From: Agathobacter sp.
GTDB taxonomy: Bacteria > Bacillota > Clostridia > Lachnospirales > Lachnospiraceae
Length of the DNA stretch: 64,000 nt
Reading direction: 5' to 3'
Assembly: GCA_022769125.1 (NCBI GenBank)
Contig: JALEKN010000049.1
Location: 44,011-108,010 of the forward strand
A program made the translations under genes and the position numbers. Positions 1 through 8,955 of the stretch are shown here, piece by piece. Numbering within the stretch: position 1 is the first letter of the stretch; each line of letters begins with the position of its first letter. The notes below the pieces were generated by a model. It did no database searches. It saw only the letters and a program-made list of their open reading frames with translations, and had not been told where the DNA came from.

Positions 1-430
1 TGTCAGACTTCCCGGAACCATGGGGAATACGATCGGAATCGTCGGCGGTCTTATCATCGGGCAATCTGCTGTGGAGGCAAACTTGGTAAGCCCGATCGTC
101 GTGATTATTGTGGCATTTACAGCGCTCTGTTCATTTGCAGTCCCCAATGAAGAATTTGCGTACGCTTTTCGGATTCTGAAGTTTTTGTTCATCTTTTTCT
201 GCGCATGGGTTGGGTATTTTGGTTTCCTGATCGCCCTTATGCTGGTGCTTATTCATGTGTGCGGGTTAAAGAGCTTTGGAATTGCGTATTTCGTCCCATT
301 TGCGGGGGCAAAAGAGCAGACCGGGTTGGATGAGAAAGATGCACTTGTGCGTTTCCCAATAAGGATGCTTAAAAAACGTCCGTTTTTTGCAAATAAGAAC
401 GAAAGAACGAAATTAATAAAGAAGGATTAA
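1..430 (+). CDS. GerA-family spore germination protein (GerAA/GerKA-like), C-terminal part; 5' end outside window
   Basis: Frame is open to the window edge (VRLPGTMGNTIGIVGGLIIGQSAVEA...); typical GerA membrane-domain motif; followed by GerAB- and GerAC-like genes. Confidence 0.9.
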   Translation, partial: VRLPGTMGNTIGIVGGLIIGQSAVEANLVSPIVVIIVAFTALCSFAVPNEEFAYAFRILKFLFIFFCAWVGYFGFLIALMLVLIHVCGLKSFGIAYFVPFAGAKEQTGLDEKDALVRFPIRMLKKRPFFANKNERTKLIKKD

Positions 431-435
431 GCGAT

Positions 436-1587
436 ATGTATACAGACAATCAGAAAATTTCGAGACGTCAGGTATTCCGTCTTTTCTTCTTTGATTTTTT
501 GGGAATCGGAACGATCATACTGCCGGGACTGCTGGCACAGGAGGCAGAAAACTATGGACTTGTCAGCATTGGAATCGGAGGGGTGGCAGGCCTTTTTTAT
601 CTATTGTATTTGTCAGGCTGCTGCCGCATCCTGCGCACAGATCTACAATCCTTTTTGAAAGACCGGGGGCGTTTTGAAAGGGTAAAAAGAATTGCAGCAG
701 CAGTTTTGGCCTTTACCGCTTTTATGGGCGCAGGATTTGTCGGGGCGGTGCTTGCTGACATGGTTAAAAAGAGCCTGATCGGGGAGGAGGCATATGCAGT
801 GATATGGGTATTGACGCTCTTGGCAGCAATCTATGCGGTATGCAGTGGGTTGGAGACGCGTGCCAGAGTCTATGAAGTACTGTTTTGGTTTGTAATTGCG
901 CCGCTTCTTTTCATGCTGCTGCTTGCTGCAAAAGGAATGGAAGCCTCCAATTTTACGGTGGGCACAAAGGTGCACGCCGGAGCCGTTGTGAGTTCCGCTT
1001 ATCCTGTTTTTTTAGTGTTTGGATCCATGTTTGCACTTATGTTCCTGCCCGGAAGGGTAACTTCTGAAAAGAAAGAAAAACTGATAGGAAAGACGGTCGT
1101 TTCTGTGGCGGCAGCCTATGTCCTGGCTCTGGCAATTGTTCTTTTTTCATATATTGTACTTCTTGGTAATTTTGGCTCAAAGTCACTTGCACAGATGAAA
1201 TATCCGATTGTGACGCTTATGAGTGCAATACGCATCGAAGGAGGATTTTTTAAACGGCTGGATGCACTTATGCTTTCGGTATGGTTCTTTACACTGTTTG
1301 CCCTCCTATGTATGCAGCTGTATTACGGTGGGCAGATGCTTGCCTGCGTGTTCAAGGAGGAACACAAAAAGAGGGAACATGTGGCAGCGTATATTATTGT
1401 TTTTGTAATCGGCCTGCTTCTTGGCAAAGAGGCGGGGCTGTGGGTGTATGCGGATCGTTTTTTCCGCTATATACAGGGACCGGTGTATGTGATTATCCCG
1501 GGCATGTGCGCATGGATGAAGGATCGGACGGCAGGTGGGAACCGAATGGACCAGAGACAGAGAAGGGGGGCGGCGCGGGAAAAATGA
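436..1587 (+). CDS. GerAB/GerKB-family germination permease
   Basis: 383 aa multi-TM protein, begins ISRRQVFRLFFFDFLGIGTIILPG; directly after GerAA-like gene. Confidence 0.85.
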   Translation: MYTDNQKISRRQVFRLFFFDFLGIGTIILPGLLAQEAENYGLVSIGIGGVAGLFYLLYLSGCCRILRTDLQSFLKDRGRFERVKRIAAAVLAFTAFMGAGFVGAVLADMVKKSLIGEEAYAVIWVLTLLAAIYAVCSGLETRARVYEVLFWFVIAPLLFMLLLAAKGMEASNFTVGTKVHAGAVVSSAYPVFLVFGSMFALMFLPGRVTSEKKEKLIGKTVVSVAAAYVLALAIVLFSYIVLLGNFGSKSLAQMKYPIVTLMSAIRIEGGFFKRLDALMLSVWFFTLFALLCMQLYYGGQMLACVFKEEHKKREHVAAYIIVFVIGLLLGKEAGLWVYADRFFRYIQGPVYVIIPGMCAWMKDRTAGGNRMDQRQRRGAAREK

Positions 1588-2192
1588 AAACGCAATTTGG
1601 ACGCACCATTAGGAAATGCCGGGGGAAGCGGCTGCTTAAGGAATTTCTGACAATGTGCATGGTCATATGCATTCTTGCCGGCTGCTCATCAACGGAGCTG
1701 GAAAAGAAAAGTATTCCGCTTTTTGCTGCAGTACATGCGACAGAAGACGGATATGAGATTTTGTACGATCCGCCGACGGAAAACAAGGTACTAGACTACA
1801 ATCATATAAAAGTCATCGTATTGGAAACCTCAATTCTGGAACAGAGCGCACTATATGAAAAGCTGCTGGAGCAGATTGCAAAAGAGGAGACATTTCCAAG
1901 AAATGTATATGTATGCGCTGCAAATGATGTTGGGAAGCTCATGGACATGGGAAATGTGATGGCGGAAGACATCGGAACGTATATCGAAACACTTCTGGAG
2001 AACTTCGCTCCGGATGCAAGGGAGCTCCCGACAATCGGAAAGCTGATGGATGAGTTCGCAAACAGGGGAACGTCCCTCTGGCTTCCTTACTTAAAGCCGG
2101 AGGGCGCCGGGATCATATGGGATGGATCATTCGGAATAGAAAATGCAATTCCTGTGTATAGGATTTTGGAAACAGGAGAGAATTCCGGATAG
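1584..2192 (+). CDS. Short Ger(x)C-like germination lipoprotein
   Basis: ATGA overlap with preceding gene; lipobox ILAGC; contains LDYNHIKVIVLE and FPRNVYVCAA-type Ger(x)C N-domain motifs; only 202 aa. The track start at 1281 is upstream of the likely start. Confidence 0.7.
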   Translation: MKTQFGRTIRKCRGKRLLKEFLTMCMVICILAGCSSTELEKKSIPLFAAVHATEDGYEILYDPPTENKVLDYNHIKVIVLETSILEQSALYEKLLEQIAKEETFPRNVYVCAANDVGKLMDMGNVMAEDIGTYIETLLENFAPDARELPTIGKLMDEFANRGTSLWLPYLKPEGAGIIWDGSFGIENAIPVYRILETGENSG

Positions 2193-2215
2193 AGAATATA
2201 TGATCGAGGTGGAAG

Positions 2216-2860
2216 ATGAAAGACAAGGCAAAGAAAACAACGAAGGTGTTGAGCCGTATATGCATTCTGTTCTTTATTGCGTTCGTGCTTTTTCTGGCAC
2301 AGGACAAGACTACTGCTGACAATGATGTGATGCAGGCACAGATTGCACAGAAAATCCTGCGGTTTCATGTGATTGCAAATAGTGACAGCAGACAGGACCA
2401 ACGGGTGAAGCTGCTGGTAAGGGATGCCGTCGGTAATCTGATGGAGGAGCGGCTTATGGGGGCAAAAAGTCTGGAGGAAAGCAGACAGATTGTGGAGGAG
2501 AACATGGATGAAATTGTGCAGACCGCCATTGATACGCTGGAACGTGAGGGATACAGGTATGGGGCAACCGCATCTCTTGAGGTAACAGAATTCCCGGAAA
2601 AAACATATGGCAGCTACACATTTCCGGCTGGCCGATATGAAGCCTTACGGGTGGTACTTGGAAAAGGCGAGGGACATAACTGGTGGTGTGTATTGTATCC
2701 CAATCTGTGCTTTCGCGGAAGCGTGTACGAAATCGTTGATGAGAACGCAAAGGAGGAACTAAGGGAAGTGCTAAGTACGGAGGAATATGAGAGCATTTTC
2801 CGCTCGGGGCGGGTGCTGCCGCGCTTGAAATTCCTTGAATATTTCAAGAAAAACAGTTAG
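2216..2860 (+). CDS. spoIIR: Stage II sporulation protein R
   Basis: AQKILRFHVIANSDSRQDQRVKLLVRDAVGN and HNWWCVLYPNLCF motifs of SpoIIR. Confidence 0.93.
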   Translation: MKDKAKKTTKVLSRICILFFIAFVLFLAQDKTTADNDVMQAQIAQKILRFHVIANSDSRQDQRVKLLVRDAVGNLMEERLMGAKSLEESRQIVEENMDEIVQTAIDTLEREGYRYGATASLEVTEFPEKTYGSYTFPAGRYEALRVVLGKGEGHNWWCVLYPNLCFRGSVYEIVDENAKEELREVLSTEEYESIFRSGRVLPRLKFLEYFKKNS

Positions 2861-2890
2861 AATGTCTGTAATATCACAAAGGAGACTGTC

Positions 2891-3340
2891 ATGACAAAAG
2901 AAGTGTTACTATCAATTACAGGCCTTCAGTTTGCACCGGGAGAGGAAAGCGACAGCTTAGAACTGATCACTCCAGGGGAGCATTATTTTAGAAACGGCAA
3001 GCATTATTTCTTATATGATGAAGTGATCGAAGGATTTGACCAGGTCACAAAGAATGTGATCAAGGTGGCACCGGATTATATGGAACTGACCAAAAAGGGT
3101 GTAACCAGTGCACATATGATATTTGAGAAAGATAAGAAGAATGTGACTTATTATTACACCCCATACGGAAGTCTTTTGCTCGGTGTTGATGCACATCGCG
3201 TGGATGTGACGGAGCAGGAGGACACCATGCAGGTGGAAGTGGAATATGGACTAGAGATGAATTATGAGCATATTGCAGACTGCCATATAAAAATTTCCGC
3301 GGCACCGCGGGGCGACAGCCAGTTTCACCTTCTGCCATAA
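2891..3340 (+). CDS. DUF1934 family protein
   Basis: 149 aa; sequence pattern of DUF1934 (VLLSITGLQ...YYYTPYGSLLLGV). Confidence 0.75.
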   Translation: MTKEVLLSITGLQFAPGEESDSLELITPGEHYFRNGKHYFLYDEVIEGFDQVTKNVIKVAPDYMELTKKGVTSAHMIFEKDKKNVTYYYTPYGSLLLGVDAHRVDVTEQEDTMQVEVEYGLEMNYEHIADCHIKISAAPRGDSQFHLLP

Positions 3341-3343
3341 AAA

Positions 3344-3393
3344 TTCCCGCCATGGATGCGATGTCATAAATGACATACGTTTCATGGCGGGAA
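3344..3393. terminator. Bidirectional hairpin between convergent genes
   Basis: TTCCCGCCATG...CATGGCGGGAA with nested ATGTCATAAATGACAT. Confidence 0.7.
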
Positions 3394-3408
3394 CTCTTTG
3401 ATCAGAAC

Positions 3409-3924
3409 TTATTTCTTTTTGGATTTCTTGGATGTGCTATCCATGCTTTCCTTTTCTTTTTTCAACTCTTCGTTCAGCGAGTTGTATTTGTCACGCATCT
3501 TTGCGCGGAAGCCTTTTTTCTTTTCCGGCTTCTCAAGAGGTCCGCGGAGTCCGCGGATTGCGGTGATATATAAACCGCTGACGGTTGCTTTAACTTCCTT
3601 CTTGACAGGAATCTCATCAAAGATTGCATCATCAGCGATCAGTGACATTACCTTTGGGCCGACCTTTGCCTTAACGATTGGAAGCTTGGAACGGCGCATC
3701 AGCTTCGGAGTCTGTTCGATTACCTGTTGAGGCAGACCGGATTCTTTGATACGCAATCGTTTCTTGTCAATGATAAGCATGGTGACCGTCTGTGCTGCAG
3801 CTGCAAGCTGTGCATCTTGTTCTTCCTTTTTCTTCTGCGCCCGTTTACCGAGAAAGTAAAGAACGATCATTGCTACGATCATTACAATCAGGATAACGAG
3901 GAGTGCAATTTGCCATCCGTGCAT
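3409..3924 (-). CDS. Hypothetical protein with N-terminal TM helix and Lys-rich C-terminus
   Basis: 171 aa ORF; LLVILIVMIVAMIVLYFLG TM segment. Confidence 0.7.
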   Translation of the reverse strand: MHGWQIALLVILIVMIVAMIVLYFLGKRAQKKKEEQDAQLAAAAQTVTMLIIDKKRLRIKESGLPQQVIEQTPKLMRRSKLPIVKAKVGPKVMSLIADDAIFDEIPVKKEVKATVSGLYITAIRGLRGPLEKPEKKKGFRAKMRDKYNSLNEELKKEKESMDSTSKKSKKK

Positions 3925-4132
3925 AGTTTTTTAGTCCTCCTTCATTTGCTGGTTGTAATTTTACCATTCATTTTGTGAAAAATCAATGTGAATCATACCG
4001 GGATGTGTATATTCTGTGTTCAGGGTTTGTATTTTTAAGCGAATTGTGTTATTGTTGTTAAGTTAAAGTCGATTTTTCCATAAAAGGAGCGGAAAAGGAG
4101 ACTATTTTGAAATGAAAGTTGAGGATATTAAT

Positions 4133-5347
4133 ATGAAAAAGCAGATCGTTGCGATAATGCTTGGAGCGACTATGCTTCTTACCGCCGGTTGCGGGGCTTC
4201 CGATAAAGCTTCAACCGAGCAGACAAATGAAACACAGGCAAATGAGACACAGACGGATGAAGCGCAGTCTACAGAGGCTGCCGGTGAGGAGAGCGGCGTT
4301 TCAAGTGCACAGATGGGAGTGGTTCCTTCCGAACATGTGAGTGAATTGTGTGATTACTCCGCAGTACCGATCAGCCTGTCCGCTGTATATGAGCCATCAA
4401 CCGAGAATATTCAGAATGTGGAGATGGATCTGCTGAATAGCTATGGTCTTGGATCAAAGGAAGTATCAGACCGTACAACAGTACAGGATGGAGATTATGT
4501 CAAGGTTGACTATACCGGATACCAGAATGGTGAGGCATTTTCCGGCGGAACGGCAACCGATGTTCTTATTGACGTAAGCAACAACAAGGATGCGGAGAAA
4601 GGAACAGGATATATCACCGGATTTTCAGACGGCTTGATCGGAGCAGAGGTTGGAAGCACAATCAGTAGTGATGTGACATTCCCGGAGGATTATGGTGTTG
4701 ATTCCTTAAACGGACAGACGGTAACCTTTGAGTTTGTTGTCAAAGGCATCTATACACCAATCGGACTTGACGAGGTGGAAGATTCCGCGATCGCTGACCA
4801 ATTTGGCGCGACATACGGCATTAGCGATAAGAGCACACTTGAGGATTTTGTAAAGCAGTATATCGAATCAAATCGTTACAGTGCGCTTGTATCACAGATC
4901 AAGGATTATGTGGTGAAGAACAGCACCTACGATATCCCGGAGGACTACCTGAAGGCAAGACTTTCCGAATATGAGGATATCTATGAGCAGACCTACTGCA
5001 CAGACGGACAGACACTTGAGGAGTATTTCCAGGATAATTATTCCATGTCTCTTGACGAGGCAGAGGAGCAGCTGCTGTCTATCCTGAATGAGCAGATCGG
5101 CGTTGAATTTGCTTTTTCCGTAATTGCGGACAAAGAGGCAATTGAGATGAACGAGGATGAGTATGCCGCATATGTGCAGAATTTCCTTTCGAATGATTCT
5201 TTGAATTTTAATTCTGAGGAAGAAGTATATGAGTATTTCGGAGCAGGAAATGCTGCCGACGGCGAGACATATTTAAGAAATCTGTATCTGGTAAATAAGG
5301 CGATCGACCACGTGGCAGACAATGCTGTGGTAACTTATACAGAGTAA
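4133..5347 (+). CDS. FKBP-type/trigger-factor-like peptidyl-prolyl isomerase lipoprotein
   Basis: Signal peptide with lipobox LTAGC; FKBP-like [19 protein letters not shown]...[14 protein letters not shown]; trigger-factor-like C-terminus. Confidence 0.85.
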   Translation: MKKQIVAIMLGATMLLTAGCGASDKASTEQTNETQANETQTDEAQSTEAAGEESGVSSAQMGVVPSEHVSELCDYSAVPISLSAVYEPSTENIQNVEMDLLNSYGLGSKEVSDRTTVQDGDYVKVDYTGYQNGEAFSGGTATDVLIDVSNNKDAEKGTGYITGFSDGLIGAEVGSTISSDVTFPEDYGVDSLNGQTVTFEFVVKGIYTPIGLDEVEDSAIADQFGATYGISDKSTLEDFVKQYIESNRYSALVSQIKDYVVKNSTYDIPEDYLKARLSEYEDIYEQTYCTDGQTLEEYFQDNYSMSLDEAEEQLLSILNEQIGVEFAFSVIADKEAIEMNEDEYAAYVQNFLSNDSLNFNSEEEVYEYFGAGNAADGETYLRNLYLVNKAIDHVADNAVVTYTE

Positions 5348-5360
5348 AAGGAGAAGAGTT

Positions 5361-6752
5361 ATGGAACTGATTAACGTAAGAGATATTTTTAAGAAAAGGG
5401 ATGAATTTGCGAACAAGACCGTTACGATCGGAGGCTGGGTAAGGAGCAACCGCAATTCCAAGAATTTTGGATTTATTGTGGTAAACGACGGAACCTTCTT
5501 TGAACCAATTCAGGTCGTATACAGTGCAGAGCTACAGAATTACGATGAGATTTGCAAGATCAACGTTGGAGCAGCTGTTATTGTAACCGGTACGCTGGTT
5601 CCGACACCAGAAGCAAAGCAGCCGTTTGAGATCCAGGCGGGCGAGGTTGCGATCGAGGGTGCATCCACTCCGGATTACCCGCTTCAGAAAAAGCGTCACA
5701 CTTTTGAGTATCTGCGCACAATCTCACACTTAAGACCACGTACAAATACCTTTGAGGCGGTATTCCGTGTGCGTTCACTCTGTGCATATGCAATCCACCA
5801 GTTCTTTCAGGAGAGAGATTTCGTGTATGTCCATACACCGCTTATCACCGGAAGTGACTGCGAGGGAGCAGGAGAGATGTTCCAGGTCACCACGCTTGAT
5901 CTGAATAATCTGCCAAAGAATGAGGATGGAAGCGTTGATTATAGCAAGGACTTTTTCAACAAACCGACCAACCTTACCGTTTCCGGACAGCTAAATGGCG
6001 AGACATATGCGATGGCGTTTAAGAACATTTATACATTCGGACCGACATTCCGTGCAGAAAACTCCAATACTACTCGTCATGCCGCAGAGTTCTGGATGAT
6101 TGAGCCGGAGATCGCATTTGCTGACCTTGAAGATGATATGGAACTTGCGGAGAGCATGTTAAAGTATGTCATCAACTATGTGTTAGAGCATGCGCCGGAA
6201 GAGATGGACTTCTTCAATAACTTTGTTGACAAGGGACTTTTGGACCGTCTGCACAATGTTGTAAACAGCGATTTTGCAAGAGTGACTTATACAGAGGCAA
6301 TTGATATTCTTTCCAAGAATAATGACAAGTTTGATTACAAGGTATCCTGGGGCTGTGATCTGCAGACAGAGCATGAACGTTATCTGACCGAAGAAGTATA
6401 CAAGCGCCCGGTATTCGTAACGGATTATCCGAAGGAAATCAAGGCATTCTATATGAAACTGAACGAGGACGGGAAGACGGTTGCAGCAGTGGATTGTCTG
6501 GTTCCGGGAATCGGAGAGATCATTGGCGGAAGCCAGCGTGAGGATGACTATGACAAGCTGCTTGCCCGCATCAAGGAGATGGGACTTTCCGAGGAGGACT
6601 ACAAGTTCTATCTGGATCTGCGCAAGTACGGTTCTGCAAGACATGCCGGCTTTGGGCTTGGGTTCGAGCGCTGCGTGATGTACCTTACCGGAATGGCAAA
6701 CATCCGTGACGTAATTCCGTTCCCAAGAACGGTTAACAACTGCGATTTGTAA
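5361..6752 (+). CDS. asnS: Asparaginyl-tRNA synthetase
   Basis: [64 protein letters not shown]. Confidence 0.97.
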   Translation: MELINVRDIFKKRDEFANKTVTIGGWVRSNRNSKNFGFIVVNDGTFFEPIQVVYSAELQNYDEICKINVGAAVIVTGTLVPTPEAKQPFEIQAGEVAIEGASTPDYPLQKKRHTFEYLRTISHLRPRTNTFEAVFRVRSLCAYAIHQFFQERDFVYVHTPLITGSDCEGAGEMFQVTTLDLNNLPKNEDGSVDYSKDFFNKPTNLTVSGQLNGETYAMAFKNIYTFGPTFRAENSNTTRHAAEFWMIEPEIAFADLEDDMELAESMLKYVINYVLEHAPEEMDFFNNFVDKGLLDRLHNVVNSDFARVTYTEAIDILSKNNDKFDYKVSWGCDLQTEHERYLTEEVYKRPVFVTDYPKEIKAFYMKLNEDGKTVAAVDCLVPGIGEIIGGSQREDDYDKLLARIKEMGLSEEDYKFYLDLRKYGSARHAGFGLGFERCVMYLTGMANIRDVIPFPRTVNNCDL

Positions 6753-6789
6753 GAAGCAAAACATTATTATTTGCGCATGAAAGAAAACC

Positions 6790-6836
6790 TTCGCACATAT
6801 ATTGTACAAGATAAGTACAATTGTGCGGAGGTTTTT
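6790..6836 (+). terminator. Hairpin with T-tract after asnS that contains the RBS of the next gene
   Basis: AACCTTCGCACA..ATTGTAC/GTACAAT.TGTGCGGAGGTT followed by TTTTTT then ATG. Confidence 0.7.
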
Positions 6837-6837
6837 T

Positions 6838-7203
6838 ATGGAAAAACAAAAGGGAAATGGGATACGATATCTGGTTACGTTGCTGTTTATGTTCGTACTG
6901 ACAATCCTGCTTCTGCTCGTGGGAACGGCGCTGGTTTATTATGGGGATCTGTCCGCGGAAACTGCGCGTATCATAATTACAGTGATTTATATCCTTGTGG
7001 GGATGTCCGGTGGATTTTTGATGGGAAAGATGATGAAGGTACGGAAATTTGTCTGGGGAATACTGGCCGGAATTGGATATTTCGCATGTCTGCTTATCAT
7101 TTCCCTCGCCTTAAATCAGGGCACGGTCGAAGATGTCATACAGTTATTGATCACATTTGTGCTGGTTGTGGCATCCTCCATGATCGGAGGAATGATAAGC
7201 TGA
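6838..7203 (+). CDS. TIGR04086-like small membrane protein
   Basis: ~121 aa, four hydrophobic segments; immediately upstream of the SCIFF gene, a known neighbourhood. Confidence 0.75.
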   Translation: MEKQKGNGIRYLVTLLFMFVLTILLLLVGTALVYYGDLSAETARIIITVIYILVGMSGGFLMGKMMKVRKFVWGILAGIGYFACLLIISLALNQGTVEDVIQLLITFVLVVASSMIGGMIS

Positions 7204-7255
7204 AATACAAAGGACGATTTTGGGCTGGTTTCAATGGTAAAATCGAAAAAAGTGC

Positions 7256-7284
7256 TTTGCATAAAGGAACTCTTGTGCTATAAT
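7256..7284 (+). promoter_or_regulatory. Sigma-A-type promoter of SCIFF gene
   Basis: TTTGCA-17 nt-TATAAT. Confidence 0.6.
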
Positions 7285-7334
7285 TCAAAAATAGACGGAT
7301 TTTCTGTCATAAACGAAGAAAAGGAGTACGCCTT

Positions 7335-7478
7335 ATGAAGCATGTAAAGACATTAAATACAAGAAAGTTACAGAACACAATCAAAAAGGGTGGCTGTGGT
7401 GAGTGCCAGACTTCCTGCCAGTCCGCATGCAAGACTTCCTGCACAGTAGGAAATCAGACCTGTGAGCAGTACAAATAG
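7335..7478 (+). CDS. scfA: SCIFF (six cysteines in forty-five) ranthipeptide precursor
   Basis: MKHVKTLNTRKLQNTIKKGGCGECQTSCQSACKTSCTVGNQTCEQYK, 47 aa with six Cys, directly upstream of a radical-SAM maturase; absent from the ORF track. Confidence 0.95.
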   Translation: MKHVKTLNTRKLQNTIKKGGCGECQTSCQSACKTSCTVGNQTCEQYK

Positions 7479-7507
7479 CACAGGAACAATTCAATAGAAC
7501 CTTACGA

Positions 7508-7540
7508 AAACGACCGCACGCATCGCGAACGGTCGTTTTG
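7508..7540 (+). terminator. Terminator/attenuator between SCIFF precursor and maturase
   Basis: AAAACGACCG / CGGTCGTTTT inverted repeat followed by GTT. Confidence 0.65.
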
Positions 7541-7578
7541 TTCGGTATACTACAGGACAGAAAGAGAGGAATATTGTA

Positions 7579-8937
7579 GTGGTTCATCAGTACAAGAACA
7601 ACGGCTATAATATCGTCCTGGATGTGAACAGCGGAGCCATTCATGTGGTAGATGATGTCAGCTATGATGTCATTGCTCTGTTTGAAGAACATTCAAAAGA
7701 AGAGATCCTTGAAAAGTTAAAGGATACATATAGCGAGACAGAGATTGCAGAAGCTATCGAAGAGGTACAGCAGCTTAAGGATGAGGAAACGCTGTTTACC
7801 GAGGATGTATACAAGGATCGGATCATTGACTATAAGAAGCGTCAGACTGTTGTCAAAGCTCTTTGCCTGCACATCGCACATGACTGTAACCTTGCCTGCA
7901 AGTATTGTTTTGCGGAAGAGGGAGAATATCATGGCAGACGCGCACTCATGGATTATGAGACAGGTAAGCAGGCACTTGACTTTTTGATCCAGAACTCCGG
8001 CAGCCGCAGGAATCTCGAAGTGGATTTCTTTGGCGGAGAACCGCTTCTTAACTTTGATGTGGTTAAGCAGCTTGTCGCATATGGAAGAGAGCAGGAAAAG
8101 CTTCATGACAAGCATTTCCGTTTTACCCTTACAACGAACGGAGTGCTGCTGACAGACGATATCATGGAATTCGCAAACCGGGAGATGGACAATGTTGTCT
8201 TAAGCATTGACGGACGAAAGGAAGTCCACGACCGCATGCGCCCGTTCCGTAAAGGGGCAGGAAGCTATGACCTTATCGTTCCCAAATTCCAGAAGCTTGC
8301 CGATAGCCGCAATCAGGAGCGATATTATGTGCGGGGCACATATACACATTTTAATACAGATTTTTCAGAGGATGTTTTACACCTTGCAGACCTTGGCTTC
8401 AAGCAGATCTCTGTGGAACCGGTAGTTGCGGAGGAAAGCGATGCCTATGCACTTAAGGAAGAGGATCTTCCGGTGCTGTTTGAACAGTATGACAAGCTTG
8501 CCGCAGAGATGGTCAAGCGCAGGAAGGAAGGAAAAGGATTTAACTTTTTCCACTTTATGATCGATCTGGAAGGCGGTCCGTGTGTATACAAACGATTGTC
8601 CGGATGTGGTTCCGGAACAGAGTACCTTGCAGTAACTCCTTGGGGAGACCTTTATCCATGTCATCAGTTCGTCGGAAAAGACGAGTTCCTGATGGGAAAT
8701 GTCTGGGACGGTGTGACGAATACCGAACTTAGGGATGAATTCAAATGTTGCAATGTATACGCAAAAGAAAAGTGCAGCAAGTGTTTTGCTAAGTTTTATT
8801 GCAGTGGCGGATGTGCCGCGAATTCATATAACTTCCACGGCAGCATCACAGATGCGTATGATCTGGGGTGTGAATTGCAGAAGAAGCGTATCGAATGTGC
8901 AATAATGATAAAAGCAGCGGAAGCTGACAATGAATAA
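7579..8937 (+). CDS. scfB: SCIFF thioether-forming radical SAM/SPASM maturase
   Basis: CNLACKYCFAEEGEY (CX3CX2C), SPASM-type Cys pattern near the C-terminus; next to SCIFF precursor; GTG start. Confidence 0.95.
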   Translation: MVHQYKNNGYNIVLDVNSGAIHVVDDVSYDVIALFEEHSKEEILEKLKDTYSETEIAEAIEEVQQLKDEETLFTEDVYKDRIIDYKKRQTVVKALCLHIAHDCNLACKYCFAEEGEYHGRRALMDYETGKQALDFLIQNSGSRRNLEVDFFGGEPLLNFDVVKQLVAYGREQEKLHDKHFRFTLTTNGVLLTDDIMEFANREMDNVVLSIDGRKEVHDRMRPFRKGAGSYDLIVPKFQKLADSRNQERYYVRGTYTHFNTDFSEDVLHLADLGFKQISVEPVVAEESDAYALKEEDLPVLFEQYDKLAAEMVKRRKEGKGFNFFHFMIDLEGGPCVYKRLSGCGSGTEYLAVTPWGDLYPCHQFVGKDEFLMGNVWDGVTNTELRDEFKCCNVYAKEKCSKCFAKFYCSGGCAANSYNFHGSITDAYDLGCELQKKRIECAIMIKAAEADNE

Positions 8938-8955
8938 ATAGGAAGGTATGAAACG

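Noticed and set aside
5348-5360. T-box or other leader before asnS
   Set aside because: Only 13 nt separate it from the upstream lipoprotein gene; no leader structure.
6183-6809. 208-aa minus-strand ORF
   Set aside because: Antisense to asnS; shadow ORF with no RBS or family resemblance.
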